Source of the DNA: Mesocentrotus franciscanus
Lineage: Eukaryota; Echinodermata; Echinoidea; Camarodonta; Strongylocentrotidae
Assembly: GCA_037976565.1 (NCBI GenBank)
Contig: CP137666.1
Location: 60,591,413 to 60,655,412 of the forward strand
DNA: 64,000 bases
Direction: 5' to 3'
The translations under genes and the position numbers were made by a program. The notes beneath the pieces are model-generated. The model saw only the letters and a program-made list of their open reading frames with translations, did not search any database and was not told the origin of the DNA. Below are positions 12,052 through 25,240 of this stretch, in pieces (positions within the stretch are counted from its first letter, which is position 1; every line of letters begins with the position of its first letter).

Positions 12052-15000
12052 GTATGAAAATAAGGAGATGGTTAGTCAGAATTAAAAATTGATCAGGGCA
12101 GTGTTTCACAAAACCGTCATAAGTACAAGTTTGCCAACAACCCATTAAAATGCGTGTATATTATTTAACAAGCATTTGAATGGGATGTCATTGAACTTGT
12201 GACGGTTTCAAGGAAACGATGCCCCAATCAATTTTTAATTCTTACTAAGAGCTGTAGAAGGGGTAGCCTACACGTAGCATGGATGAGTATTAGGATTGTT
12301 ATCCACAGGCTTTTTGTCAACATTCATGTCTATGAAAGAAAAGTACAACTACATGAATGGTGTCATAGTTTTCATTTGTGATTAGGAGGACTTCTACCGC
12401 AGATCTAGTTGGGAGTTAAAACAATCTAGGATGTAGAAAAGACAAAGTCATTACCTAGCAGCAGTTAAAAAAATAATTTGGATTTGTGTTATGCAGATCT
12501 ACATTGTATATGTAAGGAACTTCATATTTAATGTTCTCCAGGATTAAGCCGTTTTAAGATGTGTTTTTGCCCTGCGAAGCAAACTTACGTGTCAAGCAAA
12601 GATTTCATGTTTCGGGCTGACATTTTGAGCACACATCCAACACATTTTACGATGCATTGAATGATTCAATCAGCCAAGAAAATCATAGGATTTGTTGACA
12701 TGGTTTTGCCAACATGTCAATAAGTATCTCATTAACTTGTTTATCATTCGATCCTTATGAAAATTGTTTTAGGACAACCCATCACGAATGGAGGTAAATA
12801 CATTGCAAGTTGGGAATCTTTCAGTCTAAAACAAACTTGGAAAGAAAGCTCACATCTAAAGAATACTCATTAGTCCACAACTACATAGAATTTGTTGTGA
12901 GGTTCTTATCACTGAGAAACTTCATGTCCTCTTTTGCTCTAACCCACTCATGCCTCTTATGACGTACAACCAAAGGGTGACAAAGATGTGTGCCTCTAAT
13001 AGGGTCTACAAGGCTACCCTAGTGACAGTTTTATGTTCACGGTGGTTATTCATTAATGGGTGCCCATGTTCAGTTAAATGGAAAATATACGGAGGAGGTG
13101 GGGGGGGGGGATGAACCAGATGTTTTAAAGTACTATTTTTTGTGCACAATCCATTAGGTCCATGTATACAACTGAAAGGGTGTGATATTAAAGAAAAACA
13201 AGTGTATGTAGCATAGAATGTTGCCATTTTCTCTTTCATTTCCGATCTTTCTTTTTTAAAATTTGACATCATGGGTAATAGATATTCATTAATGTAGTAT
13301 ACAATAATAGTAACTAAACAAAAATAGAAAAAAGAAAAGTTCAGATTTGTATTCAATAAAATTTAAGATATCAATTTGAAATAATATTTGATTATTAAGT
13401 AAATATGTATTGATGTATTAAGTAAATAGTAATATTCATTACTTATGACTTGACACCCCAAAATCTCATACTTTTGAAGGAAAAAAAAATCAAATTAAAG
13501 AAGTGAATTTTCTTATGTCTTTTCTTATTTACTTTGGTGATACACCCCTGTAGGATTGAAAAGTAAAATAACCAAAAGGAGACATATAACCTTTATAAAT
13601 TTTCAAACTATTTATGCAACATTTGTAGATTTATGCAATATCTATCCACTGATATAACATTTTTAAAAAATGCAGGGCTCCAAGCAATATTAATTATTCT
13701 CTTCTTCTTTCATGTTAGCATCTTATCAAACATGAATGTATGATTGATCATTGAGCGCGCTCAGAATCTACACCAATTTTTTGTACATAGATAAGTCGTT
13801 CAAGAGTTGAGATATGAAGTCTTTTGTTTAACTCCTAAATGCCATCTGTTGTGACAATGTAAAAATCTCCTGTGATCAATTATTGCCTAATGAAGTTGTC
13901 AAACGAAGTCTCTTTCACCTGCATCACCAAGCTTTATATTTCTATCATCAATTTTTTTTCCTTCTGCCTCATCAGATGCTTAAAATAGCAACTCGACATT
14001 TTCACCTGCAATTAACACAAAGGAAAAGAAGTATGCTATTCATCAGCTATACGTACGTGCTAAATTGGATTTATGTTTCTTCTGGGTGTTTCTCAAAAAT
14101 AGACACGGGTGTGGTGTCCTGATCGTTTTGTCGCTTCAGCCTTCTGGTTTTGCTTTAGAGTGTGGAGCTCACCAGGAATTAGGCTATGGTTTTTGTGGTA
14201 TCCTGGAGAAGTCTTGGTATTAATTGTTTGCCATTTTGTTTTGGCTTTTGAAAATGTAATTGCTCTTTTTGTAAAAATTTGCTGCTATGATAACATTTGA
14301 ATTAAAACAAGACTGATTGTCAGTGGTGGCTCCAGATTTGTTTTCCCGCAGATTGGGGGTATAGACACCAATATAAGAATATCTGAAAATATTAAGACAT
14401 AAATAAGAAATAAGAAAGATGAAATAAGGATTAGCTTTTTTTGGGGGGGGGATGGGGAGAGTATAAATTTACCACTGTACCATATATATGGTCTATCTTT
14501 TAAGGAGAAACTGTAATTTCCATTAAAGTGTAATAACTCTGTATTTAAAATTATATGAGTTAATGTCCTTCTGTCTCTCAACAGACCATATATATTATGA
14601 AAACATGGATGACCTTTGCGGTTCTTTTCAACAACAAAAATAGACGACTAGATAGTTTGTGTCTGTTCATTAGTGGACTCAATCAGGTGTCTTGGGCATT
14701 TAGTATTGTCTTGCTTTAGATAGATATCGGGATTAGATTGCTACTGTATACCAAGCCAGATGGACTAAGAGCATTTAAATACTCAAGCTTAATATAAAGA
14801 CACTCTCAGATCATTAACGCTAAAGTGCTTTGGTGTAAGCCTGAATGCTTATTTAGAGAAATAGACATCTTAGTGAGCACTACATAATATGTGAAAATGA
14901 ATGTGATGGCTTTGGTGATGATGGTCAGAATTTAGCTCATATGAAATTCAATTTTAAAACTTCTACCCTGATTGTGGAAAATTTCAATATGATTTTCCTT

Positions 15001-18000
15001 TTAACTTTTATAGACCTGTCTATTTTAATACTACAATGACATATTTTCTTGACCAATTAATTCACAAACGAGAATTCTTTGGAGGATGGGTCTGCACCTT
15101 TGAATGTTTTTTAAACAGACATATGGCACCATATAAATACTGTGAATCATTATCATCACCATCAGCCTGCAATAATCTATGCATTGAAGATTTTCCTGAA
15201 ACTTTCACTGATCTGTTGAATTAATCATGCTTTATGAATTTAACCAGCTTGATATCAGGATGGACTTGCCCTTTTAAGTTGTCATACTGTGTAAAGTGCT
15301 AGAAGTCTGGAATGAAATAATAACAAGTAGGGGGCTGAAATATCCTCAAGATCAGATCACAATTTTCATTTCTATCTATATAGGAATTAAACTTCAGTAG
15401 AGCTTGTCTTCATCTCCCCCACTGTCCTACACAATGAGTAACAAATCTTCTTTTTTGTCATACATGTAGTATGAGTTTTTAAAAATAATTCAATAACAAC
15501 AAATTAATAATTAGATGCTGATGAGCTCACTCATGGGATTTGGCTTTTATTTGTGCATAATGACACCTAGGTACAAACATAGCTGCATTGACACTGCAAG
15601 CAAAAACCATCGGTTTTATACTCACATTCGGGACTTTTGTCGGAATTTGCTAAGCACCCATAAAGACGACAAAACCCAAATCGAAAAACCCACCTCTGCA
15701 GTTTAGTTTTTTTAGATGTCGGCTGAAACTCCACCATTTTGTAGTGTGAATGCTCATGCAACGACAAGCAGCGCATGCGCACAACTCATCAAATAACCAG
15801 AATAAGCAAACGCCGCCGGTTTTTAAGGGTTTTTCCAATAGTGTGAAAACTGTAAATGGTAATTCAAAAAAGCAATGTTTTTTTTCAAATTAATTTTTCT
15901 GCAATGGAAATGGGCCTTAGTTGTGAACAATTCTGTGCAGACCTGACCATCTAGAAAGATTGATCTATAGTTTGCCACAATGTACAGTGTTCCCTTCATA
16001 CTACATACATGTACATGTAAATACTTTAATAAGGATGCTTTGCCAATCGATATTCATAAGAACGTGACTACCAATAACTCATAGCCCCTTGAGATGGATA
16101 GTTTGATCAGATGCATCGAGAGAAGGAGAAAGCAAGGGAGAAAGAGACACACACAGGAGCAGGATGTCCTGCTGCTGACATCTTTGCATGTTATGTACAG
16201 GATGTTGGTGAAGGGGATTCTTAGATATAGGACCTACTCACTTCTCATTAGTTTGAATCATGAATATTGATATCCATGTAGGTTATTCCATATAGGTTTC
16301 TTTTCTACATGTATGCTTGTAGAATTTATTATATTACAGCTTAACTCTAACAGACGCCTGGGACACATACATGTAGGCACCCATAATCTATGTCCGAACC
16401 CTCCCACCCCTCTCCCCCAAACAAAAATAGAATAAAAATAGACATTTACCCTATGGTATGTTACAGTCTAGAGGCTATACTGTTCACTTTTTCAAAAGTA
16501 TGATGTACACGTACAAAGAATTTTTTTTTTTTTGGGGCGAGGTCAAACCTGTTGAAAATTTCTAGCTGGAAAATAAAACCCAAAACAGAAGAAAGCCAAA
16601 AAGAAGTACAAACAGCTATCATTACCAGTTTTTTCAAATTTTTACTTTGTGGAAGTTTCTTTATTTGTTCGGCTTAAATTTGCATTAGGCTTTTTTACCT
16701 GATCAGTAGTGATACCGGTAGCTTTTAGATTGCATATTATAAATCGAAATGTGCTGTAAAACTTCAATTTACACAAAATATGTGTTCTCAACAGGCAACA
16801 GGTCAATGTACACAGTAAACGTTTGGTTATCACAATGACGTATGTACATTGCAATGTGTTTCCTAATTGGTAGCGCAATAGGCCAGCTGCCCATAGGTCA
16901 AAATTGCAATGGTAATGAGTAAACAGTCTCAAACTGTGTGTCAACCTTCATTATGACAGAGATAGGGGTTTCTCAGTTGGTACGCACGCCTTTAAACATT
17001 GTACGTGCAATTCTTTGTACTATTATGAAGAGGAAAAATATGTCTTTGTTCTTTAAGGAGCTTTAGCTTTTTACTTGTTCCCCTTTCCCCTTTAATAAGG
17101 AAAATGTAAGATTTCCTCTGCAGCAGTTTTTAATATTCTTTGCTTTGAAGAGAGGTTTGTCACAGATTTATAGTTGGAAGTCCTGAAAATTTCAATGCCA
17201 CTTTACTCCTAAGACATGGGCCTTTCAATGGAGGTCTATTTGCTCTGCTGTGACTTTTGCTACATATGACCAATGCTATTTTTTCTAACTTATTTCATAT
17301 GATGTTCTATAGTTTGGTACTGACTCCCCCATCATGATAATTATTTATTATGAACTTCTAAACTCATTGTTGCCTTTTTCAAATATCAGGAAAATGGTAA
17401 AATAGTCAATGTAATCACTGGGTTATTGTTACTGCATGCCAAACTGGATGTGGTGATTATGCTTATTTGAATTTTATTTTTTTATTTCTAGGCTTTCTAT
17501 AGAAACTTTGGAGCAAATAGTACATCGCCCTCAGCTGCAGTTGTATTTTTTCCCTCTGCAGTGGGTGGTGTACAACTGTATGTTCATGTATCTAGGGAAC
17601 TTCACAATGCATAGACTGAAATGGCCTCTTTGCTTTAGATCCCCTCCTTCTGTAAAACTATCAGATACATAACACATGGAGAAAGCAATTTAACAGTAGA
17701 TTATAAAATAGTACAGTGGTAATGCCGCAAGCAATGAAAGAATGTGGACAATGCCAACTACGCAAGCTCCTGCTGACTTCCATTTTATACGTCAGTCACT
17801 CTGACTCTAAACAACATGTAACTGAGTAATGAGAGTAGATTTAAAGTCTGATATAAAACAAGCTTACATGGAAAAGGAAGAATCAGATTTTACTCTGCCT
17901 AAATGCGTTCCATTAAGATCGATTTTGTTTCTCTGTAAAATGATTGCGCTTGTTTACTGATAATTTTGATTCTTAGGGATTTTGAGATGTTTTTATGAAT

Positions 18001-18815
18001 ATAATGATGAGAATATGCTTTATCTTGTAGGTGAGTAACATGCCTGTATACATGTACATGTATGAATAGACTTGCCAGACATGAACATTTTTGGATAATC
18101 AATATTCTTGGTAATCTCTTTGTCTTAATAATTCTAGAGTAATGCATGAACCGAGTCCCTTGAATGTTTATCTGCTTATTTACCTTGTGAATTCCTGTTT
18201 TGGAATTCTAGTGAAAAACAAGTGTATGCCAGTTAAAAATACTTTCCAGAATGAAGCCTTTTGACTATTGCACGTACCACAAAGGAAATCAGCAAGGTGA
18301 TTGATGAAGCCATACATTCTTCACTGATTCTCCCTGCAAAGGTTTGAATGACTACTTTTTCATTTCTCTCTGGATGAGTTGGTCGTCGAGCCACGAAACA
18401 AGATGTCTTGCATACGATACACTTTCTGCCTACAGGACTTCCCATCTTCGCCCTTTCTTCATCCTGCTGGTAACTCCTTATTTTCAACCAGTGAAGGTGG
18501 TTTCTTTTGAGAAATTTTGCTTTTATTGCTAATTTCCCATGTTGTATCATCCTGTGGCACTGCTCTTTGAGATCATGGTGATAACTCAACTGTACGCGAT
18601 CATCATGAGTGACATTTGCATAGCAATCGAGTCAGCGAGATGCTAATCTTGTCTTTCTATCTTCCTTCCTCTCTTATGGAGCGTACAATTTACGTGAATG
18701 ATCCAGCATAACATGATCAGAAATGATAAAGATAACTGCTTGCATGCATTATTTCATCTTGTTTTGTACACATGTAATGTATCCAGTTTTATCCCATTGT
18801 TCCATTAAAAAACAG
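12052..18815. other. Kinase intron 1; no gene recognised
   Basis: 6.8-kb intron, GT at the start and AG at the end. AT-rich, with a G9 run near 13105, one TACCGGTA near 16710 and several ACATGTACATGTA motifs. A GC-richer block at 15570-15860 contains GCGCATGCGCAC (15771-15782), which resembles an NRF-1 site, and weakly similar ends, perhaps a decayed element. No hidden coding exon was recognised. Confidence 0.5.
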
Positions 18816-18944
18816 AGATCGTGACCCAGAATCGACTACGCAGCTCAGATGGAGAGAGCGACCAGACGTCGGGCGCTTCAGACGAGTCACACCCCAGTCA
18901 GGAGACGTCATAGACCAGGGAGGCTACATCGGAGATTCAGTGAG
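18816..18944 (+). CDS. PCTAIRE kinase coding exon 2, contains a 1-nt frameshift
   Basis: Reading from exon 1 (phase 1) gives EIVTQNRLRSSDGESDQ, matching the family's acidic segment. After about 18891 that frame hits TAG, while the +1 frame continues TPVRRRHRPGRLHRRFSE, the expected basic segment, and ends in phase 0 as exon 3 needs. The exon is 129 nt; 128 nt would keep the frame. The extra base is most simply one C of the CCCC run at 18892-18895. Acceptor AACAG, donor GAG|GTAAGT. An assembly error, a real frameshift or a haplotype variant cannot be told apart here. Confidence 0.88.
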
Positions 18945-20935
18945 GTAAGTCTAAAATATTGCCATGATGATTAGGGAATAAGGCATTAGTCATTGAAGTC
19001 TTTGAGGTACATTAAGTAGGGCCTTGGTGTACATGCATGGCACTACAATTTACCTTTTCTTGTATTCAAGAAGTTGAATAGTTGATTATCAGATCTTGTT
19101 TTTCGTAATGTCATAAATTTCAGTCAACGGAATGAAGTTGTTTTTGTTATGTAGGCTCCAACTCTACATTAGAATATGTACAGTCATCGATGCATCAAGA
19201 TACCGTTTGCATAAATCAAGCAATCTCACTTTACGTCACATTGCTATATTGCTACATGAAGCTGTAATTCTCATGGGCTCAGCATAAGCAGTTACTAAAA
19301 AAACATGAACTTTTGTGTCATGAAATAACAGCAATTGTTGTACCGACAACCTGTTGCAAATTGCTAACATTTAGTGATGTGTCTGTTATGATTGATTGAT
19401 TTCATTGAACTTAACCACTTGCTAAATTTGTGAAAGTTCCATGCATGCAAAATACTGGTTCAAATATTAAAGGCATACTGGATCTATACTGAAGTCATAT
19501 AGGATAATGTTATTCCTGCATTTTAAAGTCTGATGAAAAATGTATAAAAACTCAGATTTCCCACATTTGACATTCAATGCAAGTGACTCTAGTAGAAACC
19601 CTTGATCTGTAGTGAGGTGGAGCACATTGTGCTTTCCACATTGTGCTTTCCACATACACGTACCCATTGTTTTAAATTTTACCCTCGATGGAAACCAAAT
19701 TTTTTCCTGGCAATTTACTTTTTGTAATGCATTAGACTACGAGTATGATCAAAAGCTTCAAATGCCCAGCAGTGAGTTGTTGCAAAGAGCACATACTGTT
19801 TGCTTTACTATTGTTCTATTCAAGGACTGACTAAAAGTCGGATTTCCCCAAATTTGACCTTGGGTATTGCATGAGACTAGGGGTGCGTTTATCGTTTCTT
19901 GCCACTCAGAATCAGCGTTTCTATATGTACATATCGAACCCCACTATACGAACGTGTTTTGCGGGATGTCGCGTTTATCGACTCTTCATGATTCGAAATA
20001 AAGGCCTTGTCTCTGCACAGCTGCTTTGCGCCATTTGACCCGGGAAGCAGATTAGCCTGGGAAGGTCCGATTTGTATGTGTGGTTCAAGACAGCTTTGCG
20101 TTTATCATCTCTCAGAAACGTGATTCTGGCTCTGTCACATTCAAAACGCACTTTTTTTTGCGTTTCAATATACCCATATCTAAAGACGTTTGTAAAAGGC
20201 TTTGCGTTTATCACCTTAAAAATTTGCCTGAAAGACGTTCGAAAACGCTGATTCTAGGCAAAAAATTGCACGATAAACGCACCCTAGTATAATTGGAAGC
20301 TTCTGTTCATGAGAAAGACATTGTGAAAAGTGGAATGTGTTTTCTATCATGGTTCCATAATGCCAGATCTCTTCGTATACTACTACAACCAAGGTTCTCA
20401 TCAGTACATAATACCAAGTGTGAGGGCCTTCAGGAAAAAATAAAGATACCAAGGGCAAATTCTCCATGAAAAGTGTAATAGAGATATCAATGAATACTTT
20501 CCAACCTGCACAATTACTTAGTCAGGACTGCCAAACCACCTCCTTGGAAGCTGCTCCCGGATGCTGCTATGCCTTGTGTCAGCCATTTTGGACCAATGGT
20601 GAAATATTCCTACCCAGGCCAGAAGCCTGGCTATGTGTACAGTTAACAACTGAATTATTCATACCCCTTGTAAAGTTGATGTGTTTATTCCTTTTTTTCT
20701 TCCGTAACTCAAGAATGAAAGGTGGACTGGTTGAATTCAGGCCTTTGTTGAATACTTTTAGATGTAAGCTTTAATATGTGACATTCTCAAGAAACGTAAA
20801 TGGGGACTAGTCAATTTTTCACATCCTTAACAAATTAAAAAATGAAGTAGTGGTATGAATAATTTAGTTGTTAACTGTATTTGTTAATGTAGTAATTGAG
20901 TTGTTTATCCTTCCTTTTGTTATTGTATTTATTAG
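18945..20935. other. Kinase intron 2
   Basis: Holds one copy of the 405-bp GGGTGCGTTTATC MITE (19881-20284). Otherwise AT-rich, nothing recognised. Confidence 0.6.
19878..20287. mobile_element. 405-bp MITE with GGGTGCGTTTATC ends, copy A (PIF/Harbinger-like?)
   Basis: The element spans 19881-20284, flanked by the direct repeat TAG (19878-19880, 20285-20287). Terminal inverted repeats of about 45 bp begin GGGTGCGTTTATCGT and include AGAATCAGCGTTT in both arms. The interior is non-coding. Copy B lies at 36564-36969 with a different 3-bp flank (TTT). A 3-bp duplication and GGG ends suggest PIF/Harbinger; this is inference. Confidence 0.88.
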
Positions 20936-21055
20936 GATATCTCCAAGAGGCTATCCCTGCCCGTTGATATGCGTCTTCCTGAACAGTTCGTTGAAAAATA
21001 CAGCCTTAGCCCTCCATTTGAAAAGATGAGTAGAAGATCAAGAAGAGCATCACTG
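20936..21055 (+). CDS. PCTAIRE kinase coding exon 3
   Basis: Exactly 40 codons, phase 0 at both ends (ATTAG|GATATC ... CACTG|GTAAGT). Encodes DISKRLSLPVDMRLPEQF and ends MSRRSRRASL, the conserved basic segment just before the kinase domain. Its RRAS-type serine is a known protein kinase A target in vertebrate homologues. Confidence 0.96.
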
Positions 21056-21883
21056 GTAAGTGCCTCTTCCACACTTTCCAGGGTTGAATGCAGGCTTTAA
21101 AATTACAGCATCATCTGAAAAATAAATGTTTTAAGAGATGTGTAGAAAACCAAGAAATGCATCACAAGTAAGTTCAAGAAGGGGAAAAATCCTGTTCATT
21201 CTTTGCAGTGTGGAGTACAGAGTTGAGTCCTGGGCTGACTTAAAGTAGAGCTGCGATACTTTGAGAGCATTTAGGGCATCTGAAGCAGCACCTAACTCAG
21301 CATTGTGCGACAGAGGCTTTCAATTCACCTGTTCACAAATAATCTATATAAATAAAGACAAGTTTCTTCTTCAAGTACCTAACTATCAAAAGTTTGAGTT
21401 ACCTCTTATGAGTTATTAGATTTCACGTTGCCATGCAAGAAAAACTCTGGGAAAATCTCTGGAAAGCCTCATGAGTCATCAATAAAAGTTAATATGTGGA
21501 TTGGTCAATTCTGAGAAGTTTTCCTTTTGACGAGTAAGGCCAGCTTTCCGTCTGATTGCATGTTGACCAGACAGTACCAGGTAAACAATAAATTGTTTGA
21601 AAATACCTTGGACAGTGTGGTATTTGGACTTAATGAGCTGAAAGTCTGATATAAATAGATCATAATATGCCATTTGTCAAATAGTTTCATTGTCCTGTTG
21701 GCAGTTAAGGAAATGCTACTTAAAGGTGTTTTGTTGAATTCCTGCAGAGTTGAGCAGTTTCCTTCATGGGAATGGTAGCGTGACAAGAGGAATAGTTACT
21801 TGGAAGTGTATCAGGCTCTTATTATGACTTTTGATGAGAGTGCCAAGTGTGGCGTTTCCACATTTGCTCTTGCAACATTATCC

Positions 21884-22626
21884 TTAAAGGGCCCATGACA
21901 TCGAAATACAAGTGTATTCCTGTTGGTGTGCAGTCCTGCATACATCTCATATTTTGATATGTAAACTTCTGAATTTGTTTCATAGATTTTTAAATATTTT
22001 TTGAAATATTTGTTTTCAAACTTGCTAAGCTCCACCCCAAAAACCTCCAGATCTCATTCCCTTGTGACATCATCTGTCAGTCATCAATGAGCTAACTTGA
22101 GAAAGTGGCATGTAATTTGCCATAGTTGACCACCTGTTACAATACCACAAACAATAGCAACATATAAGTTGCTATGTCAGACATGTCAGACTAAACTAAT
22201 ATTATAGAATAGACAATAGTATGTAATTTCCCCCAGCTTAGCACACGTTCATAATAGAATTGCATGCTTCCATACATATGTACAATACATCACCATTGCC
22301 TTTGTCTTCCTGGTGATGCTACAGCATGTCTGACATAGCAACTTGTATGTTGCTCTTGTATTACGTTTTGTAACAGGTGGTCGACTTCGCAAAGATACAT
22401 ACCACTTTCTCAAGTTAGCTCATTGATGACTGACAGATGATGTCACAAGGGAATGAGATCTGGAGGTTTTGGGGTGGAGCTTAGCAAGTTTGAAAAACAA
22501 ATATTTCAAAAAATATTTAAAAATCTATGAAACAAATTCAGAAGTTTACATATCAAAATATGAGATGTATGCAGGACTGCACACCAACAGGAATATACTT
22601 GTATTTCGATGTCATGGGCCCTTTAA
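21884..22626. mobile_element. 735-bp TTAA-flanked inverted-repeat element (Kolobok/piggyBac-like)
   Basis: TTAA (21884-21887 and 22623-22626) flanks an element starting AGGGCCCATGACATCG and ending with its complement. The arms are near-perfect inverted repeats of about 250 bp (for example CTCATATTTTGATATGTAAA, TGACATCATCTGTCAGTCAT). The inner part is itself inverted around GTTGCTATGTCAGACATG. The open frame at 22469-22801 is one arm read through and is not a gene. Confidence 0.87.
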
Positions 22627-22645
22627 GGCTTTATTTCATTACCAG

Positions 22646-22816
22646 TACAGTCAAACCTGTCTAAGAGGCTACCTTTCAATAAAGGCCTTCAATCTATATT
22701 GGTCACCTACATGTATATTGTTTCCCTCTTGGAAGAAATATGTGTTGCAGAACCTGTCTACACTGGTCAGTTTTCCTGTTTCCCTTGGGTGGCGTGTATA
22801 GACAGGTTTGACTGTA
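22646..22816. mobile_element. TA-flanked MITE (Tc1/mariner-type ends)
   Basis: TA, then CAGTCAAACCTGTCTA, on the left and TAGACAGGTTTGACTG, then TA, on the right. This is a perfect 16-bp terminal inverted repeat with TA duplication. At 167 bp it is too small to code. It starts 20 bp after the preceding TTAA element. Confidence 0.82.
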
Positions 22817-22944
22817 TAGGGTATAGCATATTGCCTTGGATTGTAATGGGATTTTAGGTTAGATGCAGGATAAGGGTTATGTGTATTTGATCCACAGTTG
22901 AAGTTTGGAATTCACTATGTGATGGATATTGACCCCTGAGCAAT

Positions 22945-23016
22945 TTGAGAGAGCCAGAAGGGCATTAAGTTTGAGTTGAAATATAGAATTTAACGCCCTT
23001 CTGGCTTTCAACAGAC
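22945..23016. repeat. AGAAGGGCGTTA palindrome, copy 2
   Basis: GAGAGCCAGAAGGGCATTAA pairs with TTAACGCCCTTCTGGCTTTC; followed by AACAGAC as in other copies. Confidence 0.8.
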
Positions 23017-23517
23017 AAACTCTTGTATATATAATCCCAAGTGCACATGTTTGCATGTTGCAAACTTCTTGTAAAACTGCACTGAAGGCTACATGTAGTT
23101 TGCAAGCTTAACAATTAGTGGTAGACTATTGTATTGCTTTATTTAGTACTTTTTTGTTCGTAAGGTTTCCTTTTATTTCTCTTAACTTATTAATTACTGA
23201 ACTCTCGATAACTTGAAATGAAACCCATATATACATGTTCATTGAAACTGAATTTTTTTTCAAGAGTTGAAGTAGTCAATTCACCATTCTTTTATGGCTT
23301 CAGTAGGCATACACAATAGAACGAGGAGTGTAAGTACATGAAAGATGCAAGACTTAGATTGCAGAGAATGATTGCAGAGAATGATTTATCTTTCCAAATT
23401 TCTTTCTTAAATATTTTAAATGGTGAAGATGCGAGTCAGAAAAAAGGACAAAAAGTGAAACAGTGAGTGAATGAAGTTAAAGGAGAATATTCAAGTAGGC
23501 CTCTTTGTTTGGCAAAA

Positions 23518-23665
23518 TGTGTGTGGGGTGTGTGGTGTGTGGGTTGATGGGTTGGTGGGTTGGTGGGTGTGTGGGTGGGTATGTGGGGGAGGGGCATGGT
23601 GTGTAGGTGTGTGTATGAATATATGTGGGTGCTTGTATGAATGTGTGTGTATTTATTTGAGGATA
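23518..23665. repeat. GT-rich microsatellite
   Basis: GTGTGGGTTGATGGGTTGGTGGG-type simple sequence, with long open frames on both strands as a by-product. Confidence 0.8.
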
Positions 23666-24497
23666 TTGTCTGCCAAGAGTGAGAAGGATGATAACCCTGT
23701 AGCAGATGATATGAGTAATGGGTGTCCTTCTGCCTCTTAGCAAATGCTCTGATCCAGATTGGTACAGTGGCATTCACTGTTACATGCACAACAAGAACTT
23801 AAATCGTAAAATAAAAATCTTTACTCAATTACCAATCTCTTGGCTAATTTTAAGGCCAGAATGTATACTTTGCATTTTGAAACAAGCCTAGTTTTCATTT
23901 GTGCTATGTAGAATTTCATACTTTGACGAGGGGTTCAGTTTGTAAGTTGGAGGTGTTTAAGCATGGGTACCCTGTTTAAATTTTTAATAGTTTTCGGCTG
24001 GCTGATGTCAAGATTTCGAGGCCCATGTGCGAGAAGCCCTCTGTTGGTGTCAAGCCCTGCCTTAACACAATGAATTATTGATAGAGTTGACCTTTATTGG
24101 TAGATTCAGCAATCACAGCAATTCATCCGTCACAGCCTGAATCCATTGTTCTTCATTCTGCGCAGTTTATAAATATTGTAGTGATACCAGAGTGTGATAG
24201 ATTGATACATGAATGGTTATACTAGAGTCAAGATAATCAGCTTACATGTATGTTTTTATCTGTAAACTGATAGTCAAGGATGTGAAGAATAGGGACTTGT
24301 GGACATTGCACTTCCCTTTACATTCAACATTCAAAATTCTTGATAGTTTTTTTCAGTGTCTTTATCTGTTATCAGGATACTACATAATGGTTTCCTGGTA
24401 TTGCCAAGTTGGGAATCATTTGTTATGTACAAGAGTTAATAGTTAGAAATTTATACTATGAAAGTAAGCCATAATTGGGTTGAATCTGATTGTTAAA

Positions 24498-24729
24498 GAA
24501 TACAAACTCACCTTAAGTTAGAATACAAACTCACCTTAAGTTAGAATACAAACTCACCTTAAGTTAGAATACAAACTCACCTTAAGTTAGAATACAAACT
24601 CACCTTAAGTTAGAATACAAACTCACCTTAAGTTAGAATACAAACTCACCTTAAGTTAGAATACAAACTCACCTTAAGTTAGAGTACAAACTCATCTTAA
24701 GTTAGAGTACAAACTCATCTCTCAAGTTA
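24498..24729. repeat. 23-bp direct tandem repeat, about 10 units
   Basis: Eight essentially identical head-to-tail units, each starting GAATACAAACTCACCTTAAG, then two diverged units (GAGTACAAACTCATC). There are no spacers, so this is an ordinary minisatellite inside an intron. The uniformity suggests recent expansion or collapse of an assembly repeat. Confidence 0.95.
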
Positions 24730-25068
24730 CTAAACAAACTGCGTTTCAAGCCTAACATTCATTTCAGATTCCCCCCTGCATGTATTTTATCTCTCTTTTT
24801 CTTTATTTAAAGTAAGGAAAGTGGTTGTTGATATTCTGAATCTGTTGGGTCAAAATTACCAGTACTTAATAATTTTTAACCTCAGAACTCACAAACACAG
24901 GAAGGAGAAAAATAATACTCATGTAAGAAAGAGAATTCAATGATGAAGCTCTGCATTTGCATCAGAAAAAAAAAATGTTTTTCACCAGTTCTTCCATGAG
25001 TATTTATGATTTTCTTTTAGCTTGTTTAATTTTTTTTAATGAATTCTGTTTTTGTGGTGCGCTTACAG

Positions 25069-25240
25069 TCAGAAATAGGTTTCGGCAAGATGGAGACGTA
25101 CACCAAGTTGGACAAGCTAGGAGAAGGGACGTATGCAACAGTATTCAAAGGGCGGAGTCGTCTGACAGACAACCTAGTGGCTCTCAAGGAGATCCGATTG
25201 GAACATGAGGAAGGGGCACCCTGCACTGCAATAAGGGAAG
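25069..25240 (+). CDS. PCTAIRE kinase coding exon 4 (glycine loop, catalytic Lys, PCTAIRE helix)
   Basis: Residues 140-196. Acceptor GCTTACAG, donor GGGAAG|GTAAGG, phases 0 and 1. Encodes [20 protein letters not shown] (ATP-binding loop), [15 protein letters not shown] with the catalytic lysine, and PCTAIRE, the cyclin-contacting helix that defines the CDK16/17/18 subfamily. Both the motif and its neighbours are intact. Confidence 0.98.

Larger units (their letters stand above)
21056..25068. other. Kinase intron 3
   Basis: Rich in repeats: TTAA-flanked element (21888-22622), TA-flanked MITE (22648-22814), AGAAGGGCGTTA palindrome (22945-23016), GT-rich tract (23520-23660) and the 23-bp tandem array (24498-24729). 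No coding exon recognised. Confidence 0.6.

Noticed and set aside
15570..15860. Possible decayed TIR element in kinase intron 1
   Set aside because: Ends share only short phrases (ACACT, AAAAACC); not convincing without relatives.
22469..22801. 110-residue open frame sharing a peptide with a minus-strand frame at 21811-22035
   Set aside because: The two frames are the two arms of one inverted-repeat element read in the same sense.
24498..24729. CRISPR-like regular repeats
   Set aside because: Units are contiguous without spacers and the genome is eukaryotic.
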